This document shows positions 55,353-64,000 of a stretch of DNA of 64,000 nucleotides, piece after piece. This DNA is from Ulva prolifera. Lineage: Eukaryota; Chlorophyta; Ulvophyceae; Ulvales; Ulvaceae. The translations under genes were made by a program, and so were the position numbers. The notes under the pieces were generated by a model that had not been told where the DNA came from, ran no database searches, and saw only the letters and a program-made list of their open reading frames with translations. Numbering within the stretch: position 1 is the first letter of the stretch; each line of letters begins with the position of its first letter. Where the stretch lies: contig CM041197.1 in NCBI GenBank assembly GCA_023078555.1, positions 11,381,257 to 11,445,256 on the forward strand. Direction: 5' to 3'.

Positions 55353-58069
55353 ATGGCGGATGATTGGGGCACGCCAGATCTCGGCGCTTGTCCAATGCAG
55401 GGCCACGTCGTCGTTCTAACGGAAGAAGCGAATAGCCTGGTAGCTACCAGTCGCAGTCATGCTGTCGTGGCCGGCAGCTGCATTTCGCCTGAAGCCGTTG
55501 CACGGTCGCGCCTTCTCTCCGGGCTCGGAGACACGGAAGGCCTCGATCCGCTCCCAGGCGAGATTTCGCCCGAGGATCTGAAAGTGTGGGAAACAGCATG
55601 TGTGTTTAATGCAGTACTCACTCCGGATGAGCTCGTGCCAGTGCTGAAGGTACGGGCCCGGGGTCGTGTTGCTGCTGTCCGTCTGCACATGCACGCCCCG
55701 AGATTCCACGTAACTGAGCGTAATGCTTCCTCGACTGGTGGCACGATTGCTGTCGTCGCATACGAAATGGCTGCATGGCAGCTCAGCTGTCTGCACTGCG
55801 GGTGTGCTCGATGCATGCATGCGTGTACACCCCAGCGCAGTTGGCGTGACAGAATCCCAATTCACATCTCAAATATGTTCCCATTGGCTGTAAGATCGTA
55901 TAACATGCACAATATGGGGTGCGGATTCAGAGTATGCTGGCACGGTATCGCTTAGTCTAACCAGTCCAATGTCCTCGGCCACGCGTGCACACACGTGCAC
56001 GCAATCGCCCAGCCAGAAGTCAACAGTCCGCTTGGCAGCAGTCTGCTTTGCAGCACCGGCAGAGTCACCGATGACCACAGCTGCAGCTGCGGTGTGCACA
56101 GCGATGCAGAATGCCTGATGGCGAGAGTCCTCCCCGCTGAGGCACCCGCACAGCATACTCCATCCACACACAGAGATGCATGCACATCAGTGTGGAGTCA
56201 TATTGCAGACTTTTGTGACGCCCCCAGGCGCTGCCATCCAGAAGATTGATCTGGATACTCAGACACCTTCGCTGCGATCGGGCTCCGAGACCCACCATGA
56301 TGCGAAGTTGTGCAGGTCGCAGATGCGCTGGATGACCAGGGCGTCGAGGCGTGGGTGGACGAGATGGCGTCGCTGGTTTCAGAAACAGAATGGGATGACA
56401 GGGACGAGGCAGACGCGGTTCTCTGCGCCCTCTTCCGCCTGCCCCCTCACCTCCTGCACCGCGTCCTTGCGGCCCTGTTCCCTGGAGACGACCTCATCTG
56501 CTTCCTCAGCTATGCCCCTGCCTCGCTCCACGTGGCAGCCGTCTCCGCAGCCCTCGCGGACGGCGTGTTGGACATGCCGTTCGATGAGTCTGGCAACATC
56601 CTGACACATCTGCCGGTCGCCATGTTCCCGGCCCCCGGCCTGCAGGCAGTCCGCCTCCGGATATCCAGAGCGGCTTTCCTTTGACTATGCCCGCCTCCGT
56701 AGCGGGCCTCCTGGCACGAGGCCTCGCCGCCCACTCCTCCCTCACCAGCATCACACAAGACGACTGCGGCTCCGCCCTCGCGCCGCGGTGGCTGCGCAGC
56801 TTCGCGGCATGCCTCCGCCCTAGCGCCCTCTTGCAATCTCGTGGACCTGCACCTGCTCGTCGTTGCTCACCCCGGCGGCTGCGCCGCGCTCGCCGCCTGC
56901 CTCCGCCTCCTGCCCGCCCTCACCTCCCTCCGCACGGCCTTCAATATCTCTCGGCTGCAAAGTCCAGCTGCCGCGCCTCTCGCGGCCTATGCGCGGCTTG
57001 CTGGCGCCCTCGCGACCCTCGCTCACTTGCGGCAGCTCATCATATGTGAGGACGAATCATCCATCGCCGTGGGAGCAGTCGTGCATGCGGGGCGGCCGCA
57101 AAGCTGCACACACTTCTTCCTGTCCCTTTCCAACGCCCCCGTCCTGCAGACAATGGACCTCGAGAGCGAATGGCACGGCATCTCCGCCACCGTTATCCTG
57201 AGAGAGATCCAGCGCTCCAGGTTCCCCGAGTTGAAACAGCTGTGCATCAGTGCAGCTCGGAATGCGATGGATGCTGCTCGGTTCGTGCCAGACACGTGTG
57301 CGGTTCTAGAGCTGCCCCCGCTGACGGATCTCAGCATGAGCGGCCCATGCCCGTTGTCCATGATGCCGGCTGCTTGCGGTGGTTGTATGTCTGCCGCGGC
57401 TTCCCTGACGTCTCTGCAGGTGGCTGCTCCGGGGTGTGCCATGGCCGGCTGCCATGTGCCATATGGGGGACTTGAAGTGGGACTTGAAGTGGGTGTGGGA
57501 GAGATTCTGGGAACAAGTTGGATGTTGCTCTCAGCTTGCTACTCTGAACGTGCATGGTCTTATAGGGTCTGAACGTGCATGGTCTTATAGGGTCTGAACG
57601 TGCATGGTCTTATAGGGTGCGCGGCGGTGCCGGATGACTATGTGAGCAAACACGTAGCAGCTGCACTGCAGCGACTGTCGCAGCTGCGCAGCCTGTGCCT
57701 GTCCGCAGTGCTTGCTTCCAATGCACCCGAAGATGTTCATGTGAGATTGAGTGGCAGCATCGTCGGCAGCGCCCTCGCCAGGCTTACACGCCTGCAGGAC
57801 TTGCTGTTCTCAGATCGGCAACGTCGGATTGAGTTTGATTCGGTGCATCCGCTGCTGGACGCTTGCATGTACCTCCAGCACGTGGCGCGGCTGGTCCTGT
57901 TCTTTTCAGGGGTGACAGGGCCTCTGTTGTCTGCGCTCTTGCCTGACATGCCCGCTCTCAGGAGCGTGTGCTGAGCGAAGCAGTGCTTCGCTGCCGGCGG
58001 CCCGCGAGTGTGGAGCGTCTGGAGGCCAAGTTCCCAAATGTTCAGTTTGGGACGGATCTGGACGTGTAA
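55353..58069 (+). pseudogene. BTB/F-box/LRR family copy D, full-length but broken
   Basis: Exon 1 (55353-55649, 99 codons, AAG|GTACGG) and the exon 2 acceptor at 56315 are intact. The opening of exon 2 (VADALDDQGVEAWVDEMASL) is also intact. The frame then breaks at least four times: near 56680 (stop after SRAAFL), near 56830, near 57540-57600 where a 25-bp segment is triplicated, and near 57970 (stop after RSVC). Between breaks the family sequence continues in shifted frames to DLDV and the stop at 58069. All parts of the family are present, so decay looks recent. Confidence 0.85.
57544..57618 (+). repeat. 25-bp triplication inside pseudogene copy D
   Basis: CTGAACGTGCATGGTCTTAT plus AGGGT occurs three times in direct order, at 57544, 57569 and 57594. 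Intact copies have a single related sequence here (CTCTGGACGTGCATGGTCTC in copy C). The units are identical, so the expansion is young. Confidence 0.95.
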
Positions 58070-58871
58070 TGCCTCTTCATCGAGTCGGGCCATTGCCCCA
58101 ATTTCCTACCTGAACCACAGCCGTGGTCAAGTGCCTGCATGCATGAAATGATGAATCTACAATTTCCCATCGCTGAACAATCGAGTGATTGATCGTCGCT
58201 CGCTTTGACTACGTAGCTGCGCAGACTCGGGGAGAGACACAGATCAAACGCGCGTGATGTGTTTCTCTCATCATCGCGATCCGCCTGAGAATTCTGTTAA
58301 CGGCCGCGCTCAGCACACATATAGACATTTCAACACACCGATCATGATGTAGACGCATCATTACGTGGCATACTTAGCGACCAGCAAGTGTGCTTGCCGT
58401 GCACCCCACCGCGTGTTGCTGAGAGAGTGTGCCTCTTGAGGTCAGCGCTGAAGTCAGTACTAGTGGTACGGGGCTGTGGGGCTGCTCAGTCAGGCAGCGC
58501 TCACCGGACCTGACTGAGCCAGCAGCTACAGCACAAGGTAGTCCATGATCGCTGCTGCGTACTGGCCGAGCGGAGTGTCGCCTTTGCCTGCAGGCTCCCG
58601 TCCGCCACATCATGTGCACATTTTGGATACACTGGCTGCTACGAGACATATATATTTGACATATACCGGGCTTCTGTGATGCGTATCGCGCTGTGGGGTA
58701 CACGCAGCAATGCTTGCAATTGCACCAAGCACACACGTGGCGCAGATACCTGGAGCGGCGTGGTGACGACGGGATTACAAGCACTGGAATAAGAAGTACA
58801 GGATACGCTCAGCAACGTGGAACTTCGATGCGTGTGCAGACGGACAGCAGCAACAGGACCCCGGTTCGCAC
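58070..58871. other. Intergenic sequence, no supported gene
   Basis: No exon is seen. An A/T-rich patch with TATATATTTGACATATA lies near 58647-58664. Frames are short and unsupported. Confidence 0.4.
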
Positions 58872-59164
58872 CTTCAGCACAGTCACGAGCTCATCTGGAG
58901 ATAGCTCGGCATCAAGTAAACATGCTGTTTCCCATAGCTTCAAATCCTCGGGTGATATCTCGCCTGGGAGCGGAGCGAGGCCTTCCGTGTCTCCAAGCCC
59001 GGACAGAACCCCCCAACAGATCGTTTGACGGCTTCATGCGAAATGCAGCTCCCGGCGACGACGGCGTGAACATTTAATCTGCAGCCATGCACGTGTTCCG
59101 CCAAGACTACGTGACTCGTCTTACGACTGGTGCCAGAATCTGGCGTACTCCGCTCATCCGTCAT
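58872..59164 (-). pseudogene. Inverted first exon of the BTB/F-box/LRR family
   Basis: On the minus strand, opposite to every other member, starting MTDERSTPDSGTSRKTSHVV. It matches exon 1 of copies A, C and E, including VVAGSCISHEAVKRS. After that the frame shifts (a small indel near 59015-59025) and the rest continues in another frame to the donor AAG|GTGCG at 58872-58871. No exon 2 follows on this strand, so it cannot make the family protein. Confidence 0.8.
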
Positions 59165-59559
59165 CTCGCACGCGTACGCAGGAGCCTAGCTGGACATGTA
59201 CATGTACAGGGGCGCGCGCAACTGTAGCGCATCCCGCAAACAATTGGTCAGGTAAGCTGCTTGCTGCGGCAGCGCAGCAGCTCCTGCACCTGCTTGGATT
59301 CAGCATCCTCTTTGAAGCGTCGTCGAAAAAAGGGAATCCGACATGCGGATTCCAAGCGCATGCATGCAGAATTGGGTTGGATGCTAACAAGACTGAAATC
59401 TAGAGTCAAGCTATTTCTTGTTAGCAGGACTCAGAGCGGCAGGTAGCACCGCGGGCGCACAAGAGCAACAGAAGTTCTTCCACACATGCATCGCTCCTTT
59501 AAGGCACTGCTCTTCCACAGGACATCAACTATCCGCTGCTGCAGCATCTGCCCAGTTTC

Positions 59560-60061
59560 ACAATATATATCTTTCTGGGATCAAGTTGGTCGCTGCTCTC
59601 AGCTTGCTGCTCTGGGTGTGCATGGTCTCTTCAGAGTGGCCACCGCGGAGCGAGATGCTGTGAGCCGCACTCTAGCATCTGCGCTGCGGAAGCTCCCGAA
59701 GCTGTGCACTCTGCGCATGCATGCGGGCCGCCTACCCCAAGTGACTGAAGACGTCACTGTGAGATGGAATGGCAGCATAGTGGGGGGCGCTCTCGCCACG
59801 CTCACCTGCCTGACGAGCTTACTCATCTCACATCGGCACTGCCGGATCGAGTTTGACTCGGTGCAGCCGCTGCTGGGCCTGTTCTTTCCAGGGGTGACAG
59901 GGGCGCTGCTACGTTCCGTTGTGCCGAAGATGCCCGCTCTCAGGAGAGTGGACTTGGAACAGGAATTCAGTGTTGGGGACGGAGGGGTGGGTGAGCTGGA
60001 GGCCCTGGGCGCCACGTTCCCGGGTGTGAGTTTTCGGCGGTGCCATGGCAATCACTGGTGA
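59560..60061 (+). pseudogene. C-terminal fragment of the BTB/F-box/LRR family (possibly a short gene)
   Basis: Family sequence begins near FWDQVGRCSQLAALGVHGLF and runs in one frame to the TGA at 60061. About 13 residues (the ACMHLQHVSQL block) are missing between QPLLG and LFFPGVTGALL, an in-frame deletion. The BTB-like exon and front half of exon 2 are absent. Together with the inverted exon 1 just upstream, this looks like the remains of one gene split by an inversion and deletion. A short expressed LRR protein cannot be ruled out. Confidence 0.7.
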
Positions 60062-61084
60062 CGATGAGAGCTGTAGAGCTGTAGCGTCTGTGCTAACAAT
60101 GACTTCTCTAGAGCTTGACATCCGCTGTAGTATGTGCCATAGTCTGTGGTAAAGCTTGCTTGTGCCACATACTGACCTACTGTGAATGATGCAGTACTAG
60201 TATGTATTCCTTACTGAAGTGCGTGCACTACCCGTTTGCGTGTGTCTCGGCCTCCAGGGTAGATATGTGTACATGCGTAGTGTGCTCACTTCACTGTCTA
60301 TGGCGAGATGTTAGATCGTTGTAAGGAATGTCTTGTAGAGCCACTCAATGGTCCGTGCAACATACATGATCATGTGCCTTCACTCTGCTTGTGAAGCAAT
60401 GCATGCTCAAGCGGATCTGATGTTGCTTTGACACTGCCTCTTTAGTTCAGTGCAAAACTTCGCCGCTATACCACTGAACACTGTTGCGATGTACTGCATG
60501 CATACGAGAGCTGCAAGGCCGTGTATGAACGTTCAGCGGGTCCCGGCATTCGTGACACTGTGCTACGCTGCTGGAAGTTCGCTATGGTACGTGCCAGAGT
60601 GCCAGCATCGCATGCAGCACAAAGCTCAGTAAGGTGTCCAGCCGAATTTTTTTTCCTTAAGAGTGCACAAAGGAAACCTGCATTCATGTGGGACATAGCC
60701 TCAATGTGAGACTCAGCCCATGGGCGAAGGAAGTGCCACAATAATTATTAATAGTGAGGACACGATCATCGACGCCAGTGCTCGATAAGATCCACATGGT
60801 TCTAGCTGTGCGAGTACTGCTTAAGAAGCTACACTGGAGTCTATGCACTCACAACAGAGACGGTCTCTGTTGTGGAGAGCAGTCGGACAGGCCCAGGCAG
60901 GCTCTGCACACTTCAGCATGCATGCCCTGCGGAGCTCCCCGCGGGGCTGTGTTCAAGATTCCGTTTTCAGGTATTGTCAAATGCAACGGTGAAAGCTTGG
61001 CTGCTGTAGATGCGTTGTCTTTGGCAAGCTGCACTGCTCATCTCCTGAGGACGGGCTTTCTCTTGGGACTTTCCTGCGTGCGAG
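60062..61084. other. Intergenic sequence, no supported gene
   Basis: No exon is supported on either strand. A T-run lies near 60647-60655. The last part is the probable promoter of copy E. Confidence 0.4.
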
Positions 61085-63929
61085 ATGACGGACGAGCGGG
61101 GTTCGCCAGATCCGAGCAACAGCCGAAAAATAAGCCACGCAGTTCTACCTGAGCACTTGCAGGGCGTGGAACACGATGGGAGTGGCCATGTTGTTGTGGC
61201 CGGGAGCTGCATGTCGCAGAGCGCAGTCAAGCGATCACGGCTTCTCTCCGGGCTCGCGGGCACGGAAGGCCTCGCTCCGCTCCCAGGCGAGATATCCCCC
61301 GAGGATATCAAATTGTGGGAAAGAGCCTGTTCTGTGAGTGCCGAGCTTTCTCTGGACGAACTTGCGACTGTGCTGAAGGTATGGGGTCGTGTTGCCGCCC
61401 TGCGCTCTCACATGCACAGATCGACAGTCCACCATAGTGAATGTTTTCTTTTCTCATTGATAAACGTAGCGTGCGTATGCGGCGGCTGCCACAGCGACAT
61501 TCGAGGCGGATCTGCATGATGCAGGCATCGCTGCATTTCTGGGCCTGGTGTCCTCCATCGCGCGTCACACAAAACATAATCCCGTATTAATGTGTCTGTT
61601 GATCATATTTTGCAACCCCGTCTTAGTTCCGCTGTACAAATGCAACTCCGCGATGTGATGGTGCAGCATGGCTTACTTGACCCGGTTCAACCCCGCGACG
61701 CATGCGATCTGGTGCAGGCTCCACCCAGGCTCCAGATTAGGCCCAACGCAACATCGACCTTGTGTTTCGTGACCGCGCTTCCCTGCCTCTCCTTTTCTCA
61801 CTCAGTCAGGTGCATGCGCAACTGTGCTGGCAGCTCGTGAACTGCACCACCACGTCAACGCAGTGCTAGTCTGCAGGGCTACTGACGCAGTACTGTCTCT
61901 CAACACATCTCGAGGAACTCTGCCACGGCAAACATCCGTTGCACATCTGGCGGAGGTGGAGGCTTCGAGTCAACAAGCGTGTGCGGTCAATGTCCACGGC
62001 TGGGCCTTATGGCACGGTGCCACATCACAGCTGTTTTCAACGCCAACCGGGCTCTGCCCTTGAGTGCCGCAGGAGCATCATGAGCACAACCACCACAACT
62101 ACGAGCGCTCCACTCGAACGCCCGATCGCAGTGCTGCTGCAGTGAACACTGCTCAACACCCCCTCAGGCACGAGTATTCGAAGCTGAGGCGACAGAACGG
62201 CCCTCACTGAGCCAGCACCATGCAGGTCGCAGATGTGCTTGACGACCAAGGCGATCAGGGCTGGGTGGACGCCCTGGGGTGGCTGGTCGCCGACACGGAC
62301 TGGAGCGACGCCTGTGCGGCAGAGCCCATGCACTGCGCCCTCCTCGCCCTCCCCCCGCACCCCCTCCACCGCGTCATGTCCGCCTGCCTCGGTGCACTTT
62401 CTCTCACCTCCTTTCTCACAGCGGCCCCTGCTGACCTCCACGCTGCGGCCGTCTCCGCCGCCCTCAGAGATGGCGTCCTACACATTCCTGACTCTTATGC
62501 CACAGCTATACTGCCGCAGCTCCAGTGGGCGTCGTTCCCAGCACCCGGCCTGCAGCGTGTCTGCCTCCACGGCAACAGTGCATCGATGTTCCCCGCATCC
62601 TCTGGTGGCCTCTTGGCACGAGGCCTCGCCGCCCATCCCTCCCTCACCAGCATCGCGTATAGCGCCGCCATGCACGGCTCCGCGCTTACGCCGCGGTGGC
62701 TGCACAGCTTCGCGGCGTGCCTCCGCCCCGGCGCGCTGCCGCACCTCGTGGACCTGGAACTCACCGTCGCCGCCCACCCCGGCGGCTGCGCTGCGCTCGC
62801 CGCCTGCCTCCGCCTCCTGCCCACCCTGACCTCCCTCCGCGCAGTCTTCAAGATCTCTCGGCCGCAGAGCACAGCGGCGGTGCCTCTTTCAGCCTATGGC
62901 CGCTTCGCAGGCGCTCCCGCGTCCCTCCCGCGCTTGCAGTCGCTCGCCGTCACCGAGGACAGCAAACCAGATGGTGTCAGTGATGCGGGGCAGCCACTCA
63001 CCTGCCTCCATTCCTTCCTCTCCCTCCTCAGCGCTCCAGAGCTGCAGAAGCTTCGCCTCGACTGGTGCCCTTGCGGTGCCTCGGCTTCTGCTGTGCTGAA
63101 GTTGATCACTCGTGCCCGGTTTCCGGGTTTGAGAGAGTTGCGCATTCTCACAGCTGTTGACGCGGAAGATGCTGCGAACATGATGCCTGGGGGTGACGGG
63201 GTCCTGACAGGGCTGCCGCCACTGACCGACCTCGACTTGGACGGCCCGTGCCCTGTGTCGGGGCTGGCCATTGCAACATCTGTCTGCAGCGCCGTCACCG
63301 CCTCGCTCACGTCCCTGACGGTGGGTGCGCGTTCGCACGACCACGACAAACACCCCGTGAAGTGTGACGCCATGGCCGTGCGGCACGCCTGGGAGCCGTT
63401 CTGGGCTCAAGTCGGGCGTTGCACTGAGCTCGAGCTCGCTGCTCTGGAGGTGCATGACCCCTTCTGGTGGACAGCAGCGCCCGGCGCACAAGCAAGCAAA
63501 GTTGTAGCAGCTGCACTGCGGCCGTTGTCGAAGCTGCGCAGCTTGAGCCTGCATGCTGCGAGTCCACCCAGCTGCCGGGCAGAGCAGTGTGTGATGCTAA
63601 GTGGCAGCATCCTCGGCAGCGCTCTCGCCACGCTCACACGCCTGAGGAGCTTGGCGATCTCACATCGAGGCTGCCGGATCGAGTTTGACTCGGTGCAGCC
63701 GCTGCTGGGCGCGTGCATGCACCTGCAGCACGTGTCGCAGCTTGGCCTGTGCTTTCCTGGGGTCACTGTGCCGCTGCTGGCCGCGCTTGTGTCCGAGCTG
63801 CCTGCCCTCGAGGGTGTAACCTTTGATAAGGAGGTCCTCGAGTCAGGTGGCCCAGGAGGTGGCCTGGGGGCGCTTCAGGCCAGGTTCCCGAGCGTTGTGT
63901 TCAAGCGGTGTGGTAGCAGCCAGTTGTAA
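61085..63929 (+). CDS. BTB/Skp1-like, F-box-like, LRR protein, family copy E (intact, 665 aa)
   Basis: Exon 1 is 61085-61378 (98 codons, AAG|GTATGG). Exon 2 is 62226-63929 (acceptor CATGCAG). The intron is 847 bp, phase 0. Exon 1 has HVVVAGSCMSQSAVKRSRLL and LSLDELATVLK. Exon 2 opens VADVLDDQGDQGWVDALGWL, then LALPPHPLHRVMSACLGALS (F-box-like). The LRRs include LAACLRLLPTLTSLRAVFKI and LRPLSKLRSLSLHAAS, with the end block LSGSILGSALATLTRLRSLA. An ATG immediately precedes the acceptor CAG at 62220, so the second exon alone would also read as an open frame. The conserved exon 1 argues for the two-exon model. Strand, length and domain order match copies A and C. Confidence 0.75.
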
Positions 63930-64000
63930 CGATGAGACTCCGGGGCTGACACAGGGTCACCACAGTGCCTTTAGGTTTCTGTATGTGCCTTGATGTGTGC

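Noticed and set aside
42785..63929. Classical NLR immune receptors
   Set aside because: No NB-ARC or NACHT P-loop is present in any copy; only a BTB/Skp1-like front, an F-box-like segment and LRRs are seen.

Overview
The window reads as nuclear DNA of a single-celled eukaryote, most likely a green alga (Chlorophyta). Genes are spaced far apart and broken by GT-AG introns. There are no operons, ribosome-binding sites or long uninterrupted bacterial-style genes. A LINE tail at 25.2-25.7 kb carries a C-terminal domain that I associate with algal and plant non-LTR retroelements. The phylum is inferred; no marker gene is present. Exon edges are given exactly only where donor, acceptor and phase agree.

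Layout. (1) 0.8-7.0 kb, minus strand: a multi-exon gene or two adjacent genes, with a helical region, a RING-like cysteine cluster and a low-complexity tail. (2) 7.27-20.61 kb: a candidate 13.3-kb DNA transposon. It is bounded by a 23-bp perfect inverted repeat and subterminal ATGAGCG motifs. It holds a 60-bp satellite with a 120-bp higher-order period, an intact three-exon C48 (Ulp1/SENP-like) cysteine protease gene, and at least two other multi-exon genes that I cannot assign. (3) 20.7-30.6 kb: scattered minus-strand exons of unrecognised genes, a LINE 3' fragment and simple repeats. (4) 31.9-42.7 kb, plus strand: one long many-exon gene or two genes. The C-terminal part is a divergent protein-kinase fold that appears to lack the ATP-anchoring lysine and the helix-C glutamate but keeps the HxD aspartate. 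Retroposon copies sit in its introns. (5) 42.8-63.9 kb: a tandem cluster of one gene family. Three copies are intact, each with two exons and 665-668 residues, combining a BTB/Skp1-like N-terminus, an F-box-like segment and degenerate leucine-rich repeats. Around them lie at least four broken or partial copies and one inverted stray first exon.

A dispersed retroposon family ties the window together. Four copies (28.0, 33.1, 37.5 and 49.7 kb) end in a GTCCTTGTAA-like tail. Three are flanked by 14-bp target duplications, and all four sit directly against CAC. The LINE at 25.2 kb ends in a closely similar tail, so it or a relative could supply the mobilising machinery.

The two most interesting systems are the TIR-bounded C48 element, which I cannot place in a known superfamily with confidence, and the expanding and decaying BTB/F-box/LRR cluster.
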